Of a stretch of DNA of 5,085 bases, positions 1 to 5,085 are shown piece after piece (positions within the stretch are counted from its first letter, which is position 1; every line of letters starts with the position of its first letter). The stretch is taken from NCBI GenBank assembly GCA_025999435.1, contig BNXH01000098.1, positions 1 through 5,085 of the forward strand, in the 5' to 3' direction. The notes under the pieces were generated by a model, which did not search any database, was not told where the DNA came from, and saw only the letters and a program-made list of their open reading frames with translations. The translations under genes were made by a program, and so were the position numbers. Origin of the DNA: Bacteroidia bacterium. Lineage in GTDB: Bacteria; Bacteroidota; Bacteroidia; Bacteroidales; Dysgonomonadaceae.

Positions 1-1
1 A

Positions 2-2545
2 TTTATTACTGCGCAAACAACTCGGATTTCTGGTATTGTAGTAGACAATGCTGGTGAGCCGGTTATTAGCGCTTCAGTCGCGGTTAAAGGAACTACAGTT
101 GGAACCGCTACCGATCTTGAAGGTAAGTTTTCCATTAATGTTCCTGATGGGAGAAATACGCTGGTGTTTACATTGGTGGGGATGAAGACTGTAGAGGCAA
201 GGGCGTCTCAGGGGATGAAGGTTGTAATGGAAACGGATGAGAATGTGTTGGATGAGGTAATTGTCAGTGCAACTTATGGGTTTGCTAAGAGCGGAAGCCA
301 GTTCGGTTCAAAAGCGGTTGTCGGTGCTGAAAAAATTGATGTACCGCTAACTTCTTTCGATAAAGCTCTTCAAGGAAATGCTGCCGGAGTACAATCTATT
401 TCTAACTCAGGACAACCAGGAGCCGGACAACAAGTTGTTATTCGCGGTGTAGGAACCATCAATGGAGGAACTTCTCCTCTGTATATACTTGATGGTATTG
501 CTGTTTCTACTGAAAATCATGGAAACATGACGCAAACTGCTAGTACTTCTTCTGCCGACAATTTAAATCCACTATCAAATTTGAACCCAAATGATATTGA
601 GAATGTTACCATCCTGAAAGATGCTGCATCTACTGCTATTTACGGTTCAAGAGCAACTAACGGGGTCGTTATTATTACAACGAAGAAAGGAAAAGCCGGA
701 AAAACACAATTTAACCTAAAAGTGAGCACAGGTTTTTCGTCACGGACAAGTAAGACTCCGAAAATGATGAACAAAGATCAGTATATCGATTTCATTACTG
801 AAGCTCGTCTTAATGCTGGTTATTCAGATGGGACTACCAAAGTGGGAGGAAAGGATGTTAATTCATTTATAGTCAATAATTTTAGGGTAAGGAATGCAGA
901 TCAAGATTTTTATGATTTTGACTGGCAAGGCGCAACGTTCAAAGATAATGCCCCGGTTTCAACAGTTGACTTTTCAGCCAGAGGAGGTAATGACAAAACT
1001 AAGTTCTTTCTTTCATTATCTATGTTAGACCAAGAAGGTGTTGTAATAGATACTTATTTAAAACGTTATACAGGTCGAATAAACATAGACCATACAGTAA
1101 ACGACAAAGTTAAGTTAGGAATGAATACGGTAGGATCATATAATGTGCAACGTTCACCAATGACAACTAGTGGATACTATGTAAGTCCGGTATTTGGAGC
1201 AGCGATGTATTCTCCGTTAGATGCAGGGATCATCAGTTCGGGATCGACCTTATATAATTCGACTGGTGGTACATTCACTCCATTAGATCCAGGTCCGAAT
1301 ATTGACTATATAACAACATATGCAAATGCTAACTTCCTAGCCAACAGTGCATATGATGATTTTTCATCTCGTACAGCACGCAGCATTACAAATGCCTATC
1401 TACAATGGTCGTTTCTCAATGGATTTATTTTCAAAGGTACAGCAGGCTATGACTATTATTACCTGACAGAAGAGGAGTGGAGAGATGCCCGTCCAAAAGG
1501 AAATTCAGCATCGAATAATAGAGGCTTGGCGGAAACTTCTGTAACAGAATCTATTATGTGGACGGAAAATACAACTTTGAACTATATAAAAACAATAGCA
1601 GATACGCATAATCTGAACTTCTTAGTAGGTCAGGAAGTACAAGGAGAGGGATATCGTTATTCAGGAGGTATTGCTCAAGATTTTCCCGGTAGCTATTTCC
1701 ATTATATGAGTCAAGGTGCAACACCATACAATGTATATGGATCTCGTTTTGAATCGACTTTGGCTTCTTTTTTCGGAACAGCTAACTATGATTTCGACCA
1801 AAAATACTATTTGTCAGCCAGTCTTCGTAGCGATGGTTCTTCCCGCTTATCTAAGGATAATCGCTGGCAAACTTTTTGGTCTGTTGGTGGATCGTGGAAG
1901 ATGAAGAATGAAAATTTTCTAAAAGATGTTGAGCTTGTAAACAATTTATCTTTGCGTGCAAGTTATGGAACTTCTGGTAATCAATCAGGTATCAGTCGCT
2001 ATCAGGCTTTAGCTCTTTATAAAGGAGTGGGTTATAATGGGGGCTCTGGTTTATACCCTACCCAAATAGGAAATCCAAATCTTAAATGGGAAAAAACGGC
2101 ATCAATAGACCTTGGTCTTGAACTCTCTCTTTTTGACAATCGATTAGATGGAACAATTGATTGGTATCGCAGAAATACCACAGATGCATTATTGAGCACC
2201 CAACTTTCACGCACAACAGGCTTTGAAAGCCTTATGTCGAATGTTGGCGAACTTTACAACACAGGTGTTGAAGTTAGCCTGAATGGCACAATCGTTCGGA
2301 CAAAAGACATTCTATGGAAACTTGGATTTAATATCTCCACGAATAAAAACCGAATTACTAAATTGTATGACGGAAATGACATTATTAATGGACAGTTTAT
2401 ATATAGAGAAGGAGAAGATGTACATAGCTTATACGCCTACCGCTGGGCTGGAGTAAACCCTGCTGACGGACGTCCTATGTCTATGACGAAAAAGGGGAAA
2501 TCATGTATACATACAATGAAAAAGGTGATACCCGCCAAATTGTAG
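2..2545 (+). CDS. SusC-like transporter, N-terminal and plug part plus most of the barrel (prematurely stopped)
   Basis: This is the first reading frame of the broken susC homologue, open from the window edge. A GTG at 164 could be mistaken for the start, but the frame upstream encodes the regulatory-like domain typical of these proteins (TTRISGIVVD, EPVISASVAVKG, TDLEGKFSINVPDG), so the true start is before the window. Genuine SusC sequence runs to about 2479 (DGRPM). The next 21 codons, starting SMTKKGKSC, do not look like SusC and lead to TAG at 2543-2545. The product would have the TonB box, the plug and roughly three quarters of the barrel. It would lack the last ~190 residues, including the C-terminal strand that the BAM machinery recognises in outer-membrane proteins. 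As read, it should not assemble into a working channel. Confidence 0.9.
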   Translation, partial: FITAQTTRISGIVVDNAGEPVISASVAVKGTTVGTATDLEGKFSINVPDGRNTLVFTLVGMKTVEARASQGMKVVMETDENVLDEVIVSATYGFAKSGSQFGSKAVVGAEKIDVPLTSFDKALQGNAAGVQSISNSGQPGAGQQVVIRGVGTINGGTSPLYILDGIAVSTENHGNMTQTASTSSADNLNPLSNLNPNDIENVTILKDAASTAIYGSRATNGVVIITTKKGKAGKTQFNLKVSTGFSSRTSKTPKMMNKDQYIDFITEARLNAGYSDGTTKVGGKDVNSFIVNNFRVRNADQDFYDFDWQGATFKDNAPVSTVDFSARGGNDKTKFFLSLSMLDQEGVVIDTYLKRYTGRINIDHTVNDKVKLGMNTVGSYNVQRSPMTTSGYYVSPVFGAAMYSPLDAGIISSGSTLYNSTGGTFTPLDPGPNIDYITTYANANFLANSAYDDFSSRTARSITNAYLQWSFLNGFIFKGTAGYDYYYLTEEEWRDARPKGNSASNNRGLAETSVTESIMWTENTTLNYIKTIADTHNLNFLVGQEVQGEGYRYSGGIAQDFPGSYFHYMSQGATPYNVYGSRFESTLASFFGTANYDFDQKYYLSASLRSDGSSRLSKDNRWQTFWSVGGSWKMKNENFLKDVELVNNLSLRASYGTSGNQSGISRYQALALYKGVGYNGGSGLYPTQIGNPNLKWEKTASIDLGLELSLFDNRLDGTIDWYRRNTTDALLSTQLSRTTGFESLMSNVGELYNTGVEVSLNGTIVRTKDILWKLGFNISTNKNRITKLYDGNDIINGQFIYREGEDVHSLYAYRWAGVNPADGRPMSMTKKGKSCIHTMKKVIPAKL
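2477..2502 (+). other. Frameshift junction in the SusC-like gene (one base missing)
   Basis: Upstream coding ends with ATG at 2477-2479 (…DGRPM). Downstream coding resumes with TAT at 2482 (YDEKGEIM). Only two bases, TC at 2480-2481, lie between them where a full codon is expected; many relatives have an aromatic residue there, so one base appears to be lost. A second reading is possible: restoring one A to the A5 run at 2489-2493 gives RPMSMTKKGEIM, the same length but a poorer family match. The adjacent A5-G4 runs (2489-2497) are prone to replication slippage and sequencing error. The run ACG AAA AAG GGG resembles a -1 slippery site, but the P-site codon would re-pair as GAA, so efficient programmed shifting is unlikely. 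Confidence 0.85.
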
Positions 2546-3057
2546 GCTCTGCATCTCCAAAATTCTATGGAGGATTAAATACATCTTTGCGTGCTTATGG
2601 ATTCGATTTGTCGCTTGGTTTCTACTTTAACTATGGTAATAAAATATATGATTCATCATGGATGATGTTCACCAGTGCAGGACAAAGAGCTCTGTGGAAC
2701 CAATATGATGTTATAGCTACTGACCGTTGGAAAGCAGAAGGTGACATTTCTGCATTTCCAAAAGCAGTCTATGGTTATACTTCAGCTGTATACGGAACAA
2801 CAACAGACAAAAGTATCTTCGACGGTTCATATATCCGCCTACGCGACATTACCTTTGGGTACACTCTCCCTGCAAAATGGTTAAAACCTGCTGGTTTGGA
2901 AGGGCTTCGCATTTATATGCAAGGTACAAACCTATTGACTTTCACCAAATTCCCTGATTATGACCCTGAAGTAGGAGGCGGTCGCTTGGCTGGATATTAT
3001 TATTTAGGATATCCAAATACACGCACAGTCACATTTGGCATCGATGTTAAATTTTAA
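2503..3057 (+). CDS. SusC-like transporter, C-terminal barrel fragment (out of frame with the upstream part)
   Basis: This is the C-terminal end of the same transporter in a different frame. Genuine SusC coding resumes upstream of the nominal ATG at 2503: codons from 2482 read YDEKGEI directly before MYTYNEKGD, the usual SusC pattern after a GVNPADGRPM segment. The ATG is therefore an internal methionine, not a real start. Family landmarks are QIVGSASPKFYGGLNTSLRA, SIFDGSYIRLRDITFGYTLP, GLRIYMQGTNLLTFTKF, PDYDPEVGGG and a final strand ending in KF at TAA 3055-3057. The fragment has no signal peptide, so it could not reach the outer membrane alone. The SusD-like gene starts 12 bases after its stop. 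Confidence 0.85.
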   Translation: MYTYNEKGDTRQIVGSASPKFYGGLNTSLRAYGFDLSLGFYFNYGNKIYDSSWMMFTSAGQRALWNQYDVIATDRWKAEGDISAFPKAVYGYTSAVYGTTTDKSIFDGSYIRLRDITFGYTLPAKWLKPAGLEGLRIYMQGTNLLTFTKFPDYDPEVGGGRLAGYYYLGYPNTRTVTFGIDVKF

Positions 3058-3069
3058 ACTATTAGAGTA

Positions 3070-4482
3070 ATGAAAAAAATATTATTAATTATATTAACGG
3101 CATGTATCAGTTTAACTTCATGTGATGATTTTCTGACACAAGACCCTTATACAACTATGCCAGAAGGCGCAGCCATATCTGACAATATTACGGCTAATTA
3201 CGCTTTGGTTGGTATCTATGATCAATTTCAAAGTGAACTACTATATGGACGGAAATATTTGGTAGCACCTGACGCCAGCACAGAAAACATCATTCTGTCA
3301 CCCTCTAACAGTAATCGCTATATAGCGCAAGCTCAATGGTCATTAACTGCAGGTAATGGTGATGCTGCGGATATGTGGCTTTATGGATATTCTGCAATCA
3401 ATGCTGCTAATAAAATATTGGCAAAAGTAGATGCTATTGATGCTACTGAAAAACAAAAGCAACAAATAAAAGGAGAAGCTCTGGCGATAAAGGGAATGGT
3501 TCACCTTGATTTAGTACGAATATTTGCTCAAGCTTATCCTGGCAATGAGAGAAGTTTGGGTATTCCTTATATGGAAGAAAGTATTATTTATGATAAACCA
3601 TCTAGAGATGACATCTCTACAGTTTATACAAAAATAATCAGGGACTTAAGTGAAGCTGCCGGCTTACTCCAAAGCAGCGAGATAGACAATGGACCATACC
3701 GTATTAATAGCTGGACAGCAAAAGCTCTATTAGCAAAAGCTTATATGATGCAATTAGACTATGTAAAGGCTAAACCAGTATTGGAAGATATCGTCAAAAA
3801 CAGCGGTTATTCGATCCTCAGCAACACAAATTATACGTCAGCTTGGTCAAAACGGTATAATGCAGTTTCAAAAACAGAATTTTTGTTTGCTATAGCCAAC
3901 TTATCGTCTGATTATGGTGCTACCACTTCGTTGGGATACATTTATCTACAGTCTGGTTATGGTGACCTACGTGCCTCTGACAATATCTTTGCACTATATA
4001 CGGACACAGATGTAAGAAAAACCGCCTTTTTTACAGCAGGAACAGGAACATCTGCAGGATGGACAATGGTCAACAAATATCCTTCACGTGATGGTTCTTC
4101 CGGTTTGAGCGATGTTCCGATGGTACGCTTATCTGATATTTATTTGTATTATGCTGAAGCTTGTGCTTATACCAATGATGAAGTTAATGCAATTAAATAT
4201 CTAGATTTAATACGCCAACGTGGAGATGCTTCAGCTACAGCATCCACAGAAACAGGTGATGCATTGAAAGATAAGATATTCTTGGAGAGACGCAAAGAGT
4301 TGGCATACGAAGGCGAATATCTTTTCGACTTAAAACGTTACCACAAAACAATAAACAGTGCGTATGACGCTACCGGAAAAGTATACAAGACTATAACTTA
4401 CCCAAGTGATCTACTTGCATATCCGATTCCGCAGGGAGAATTGGATGCAAACTCTAATATGGAACCAAATCCTGGATATTAA
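3070..4482 (+). CDS. SusD/RagB-family ligand-binding outer membrane lipoprotein
   Basis: This is the surface lipoprotein partner of the preceding SusC. In this family the SusD protein sits as a hinged lid over the barrel and binds the glycan or peptide before import. The N-terminus MKKILLIILTACISLTSC is a lipoprotein signal with lipobox LTSC and acylated Cys18. The following DD fits the acidic stretch associated with surface export in Bacteroides. Helical TPR-like SusD segments include ADMWLYGYSAINAANKIL (100-117), GEALAIKGMVHLDLVRIF (135-152) and RINSWTAKALLAKAYM. The C-terminal SusD/RagB region holds MVRLSDIYLYYAEA (351-364), YLDLIRQRGD, ERRKELAYEGEYLFDLKRY (406-424) and a closing YPIPQGELDANSNMEPNPGY. 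At 470 aa it is on the short side but complete. No Shine-Dalgarno motif precedes the ATG, as is usual in this phylum. The ligand cannot be deduced. Confidence 0.97.
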   Translation: MKKILLIILTACISLTSCDDFLTQDPYTTMPEGAAISDNITANYALVGIYDQFQSELLYGRKYLVAPDASTENIILSPSNSNRYIAQAQWSLTAGNGDAADMWLYGYSAINAANKILAKVDAIDATEKQKQQIKGEALAIKGMVHLDLVRIFAQAYPGNERSLGIPYMEESIIYDKPSRDDISTVYTKIIRDLSEAAGLLQSSEIDNGPYRINSWTAKALLAKAYMMQLDYVKAKPVLEDIVKNSGYSILSNTNYTSAWSKRYNAVSKTEFLFAIANLSSDYGATTSLGYIYLQSGYGDLRASDNIFALYTDTDVRKTAFFTAGTGTSAGWTMVNKYPSRDGSSGLSDVPMVRLSDIYLYYAEACAYTNDEVNAIKYLDLIRQRGDASATASTETGDALKDKIFLERRKELAYEGEYLFDLKRYHKTINSAYDATGKVYKTITYPSDLLAYPIPQGELDANSNMEPNPGY

Positions 4483-4503
4483 AAATTTTATTGTATAATA
4501 AAC

Positions 4504-4941
4504 ATGAAAGTAAACATGAAAAATTTGATTTATATACTATCAGCTATTTCACTGAGCATATTTCTATTAACGTCTTGTGAGTCAGACAAAACGTATGATG
4601 GTCCAGCTCAGGTAGCTTTTGCAAGCAAAACAGCTGCTTATAATGTAACTGCAAATACAACTATTGCCATACCTGTTCAATTAATTGCAGATGGACCGCA
4701 AGGAGATATTACAGTAAACGTTTCTGTTAACAGTACTTCTACAACTTCGGCTGCTGCTGTAACAGTTCCAACTACAGTTACTATACCGGCAGGACGTTTT
4801 GTTGGAGAAATACCAGTTACAGTTTCATACGATAACCTTGCTGCAGGAAACGCTAATAAATTGATACTAGATCTATCATCTAGCAATAATAAAGTTGCTG
4901 CAAATTATGCGACTTTAACGGTCACTTTTACTAAAAGGTAA
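4504..4941 (+). CDS. Small surface lipoprotein with one predicted beta-sandwich domain, third gene of the SusCD operon
   Basis: A 145-residue lipoprotein of unassigned function. A signal peptide with hydrophobic core LIYILSAISLSIFLL leads to lipobox LTSC with acylated Cys25, followed by acidic and polar residues (ESDK). The mature part is rich in Thr, Val, Ala and Ser with alternating hydrophobics typical of beta strands: AQVAFASKTAAYNV, TTIAIPVQLIADG, DITVNVSVN, VTVPTTVTIPAGRFVGEIPV, NKLILDLSS and YATLTVTF. The 'TIPAG…G.IPV.V' pattern recalls Calx-beta, DUF4843 and DUF1735-like domains of other SusCD-linked lipoproteins; I cannot choose between them. ATG 4516 (MKNLIYIL) is an equally good start and gives the same mature protein. 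The gene lies 21 bases after susD and just before a terminator, so it is probably co-transcribed and may help bind the ligand or support the SusCD complex; that role is inferred from position. It is much shorter than typical SusE/SusF proteins. Confidence 0.85.
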   Translation: MKVNMKNLIYILSAISLSIFLLTSCESDKTYDGPAQVAFASKTAAYNVTANTTIAIPVQLIADGPQGDITVNVSVNSTSTTSAAAVTVPTTVTIPAGRFVGEIPVTVSYDNLAAGNANKLILDLSSSNNKVAANYATLTVTFTKR

Positions 4942-4975
4942 GAATATCTAAGAAGATAAGAGGCTGAATTTAATG

Positions 4976-5007
4976 CTTTTAATGCATATATGCATCAATA
5001 TTAAAAG
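4976..5007 (+). repeat. AT-rich inverted repeat overlapping the terminator's 5' arm
   Basis: CTTTTAA (4976-4982) is complementary to TTAAAAG (5001-5007). Between them lies a perfect palindrome, ATGCATATATGCAT (4982-4995). The downstream arm shares 5002-5007 with the base of the terminator stem, so the two structures exclude each other in part. It is weaker than the terminator because it is AT-rich and has a six-base bulge. It may be a chance feature of an AT-rich 3' region or an RNA-end stabilising element. Confidence 0.4.
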
Positions 5008-5036
5008 AGGCTGTCCAGTATGGATAGTCTCTTTTA
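5002..5036 (+). terminator. Rho-independent terminator closing the SusCD operon
   Basis: An inverted repeat pairs TAAAAGAGGCTGTCCA (5002-5017) with TGGATAGTCTCTTTTA (5021-5036) around a three-base loop GTA. All 16 pairs form, two of them G-U wobbles. The descending arm ends in TTTT and AT-rich sequence follows. The hairpin begins 60 bases after the last stop codon. Because the ascending arm starts with AAAA, the complementary strand also has a T run after the hairpin, so it may stop transcription from both sides. Confidence 0.88.
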
Positions 5037-5085
5037 TTATAGGATATTTCGTTAAAAAGTATTATCTTAACGTTGTATCTACTCT
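5037..5085. other. Downstream intergenic edge, no gene recognised
   Basis: The last 49 bases after the terminator hold no convincing reading frame and no clear Bacteroides-type promoter (TTTG about 20 bases upstream of TAnnTTTG) on either strand. A six-base inverted repeat, CGTTAA (5050-5055) and TTAACG (5067-5072), is separated by 11 bases and has no assigned role. The stretch is probably the start of the next intergenic region. Confidence 0.5.

Larger units (their letters stand above)
2..3057 (+). pseudogene. SusC/RagA-family TonB-linked outer membrane transporter, 5'-partial and frameshifted
   Basis: The whole locus encodes a TonB-dependent outer-membrane barrel that imports a ligand captured by its SusD partner. 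Reading across the frameshift gives about 1018 visible residues; with roughly 15-25 missing signal-peptide codons this is a normal SusC length. The order is: end of a signal peptide (FITAQT, residues 1-6), a carboxypeptidase-regulatory-like domain (about 8-80, with SGIVVDNAGEPV and VKGTTVGTATD), a TonB-box-like LDEVIVSA (83-90), a plug (about 112-232, with LYILDG and the SusC/RagA signature AIYGSRATNGVVIITTKKG), then the barrel, ending in an aromatic-terminated strand TVTFGIDVKF. One base is missing near 2480, so no continuous reading frame exists. The frame after the lesion stays open to a proper C-terminus, so the break is recent, a sequencing error, or a tolerated shift. Family assignment is very secure; non-functionality is inferred. 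Confidence 0.9.

Noticed and set aside
164..166. GTG as the start of the SusC-like gene
   Set aside because: The frame is open upstream to the window edge and encodes the expected end of a signal peptide and the regulatory-like domain, so this is an internal valine.
1716..1904. 62-codon + strand reading frame inside susC
   Set aside because: It overlaps well-conserved SusC barrel coding in another frame, and its product has no recognisable features.
2032..2214. 60-codon - strand reading frame inside susC
   Set aside because: It is an antisense shadow of conserved barrel coding, with no promoter or protein features.
4483..4503. Possible promoter or terminator between susD and the small lipoprotein gene
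   Set aside because: The 21 bases are AT-rich but form no hairpin and contain no TAnnTTTG-type element; co-transcription is simpler.
4677..4886. 69-codon - strand reading frame inside the small lipoprotein gene
   Set aside because: It is antisense to a clear lipoprotein, and its low-complexity Val/Thr/Ala content mirrors the repetitive sense codons.
5050..5072. Inverted repeat CGTTAA/TTAACG as an operator or recombination site
   Set aside because: A six-base AT-rich repeat with an 11-base spacer is expected by chance, and there is no adjacent promoter or recombinase gene in view.

Overview
The window looks like Bacteroidota chromosome, most likely order Bacteroidales (Bacteroides or Parabacteroides type). 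The reasons are an AT-rich sequence with no clear Shine-Dalgarno motifs, a SusC/RagA-type TonB-dependent transporter followed closely by a SusD/RagB-type lipoprotein, lipoboxes followed by acidic residues, and a terminator hairpin beginning AAAAGAGGCTGTCC, a form common in that group. I cannot name the species.

All genes are on the + strand and form one apparent operon. (1) Positions 2-3057 hold a SusC-like outer-membrane transporter. Its first codons (most of the signal peptide) lie upstream of the window. It is split by a single-base frameshift near 2480: the first frame stops at 2545, and the last ~190 codons continue in another frame to 3057. (2) Positions 3070-4482 hold an intact SusD-like surface lipoprotein of 470 aa, 12 bases after the transporter. 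(3) Positions 4504-4941 hold a small lipoprotein of 145 aa, 21 bases later, with one predicted beta-sandwich domain of uncertain family. (4) A strong intrinsic terminator at 5002-5036 closes the unit. The last ~50 bases contain no recognisable gene.

In such systems the SusC barrel imports a ligand with energy from TonB, SusD forms the lid that captures the ligand, and a third lipoprotein often helps bind it at the cell surface. No glycoside hydrolase, peptidase, sulfatase or regulator lies in the window, so the substrate cannot be inferred; glycan and peptide are both possible. The operon promoter must lie upstream of position 1.

I see no new biological system here. The points most worth a second look are the susC frameshift, the different base composition of the first ~300 bases of susC, the small third lipoprotein, and the layered secondary structure around the terminator.
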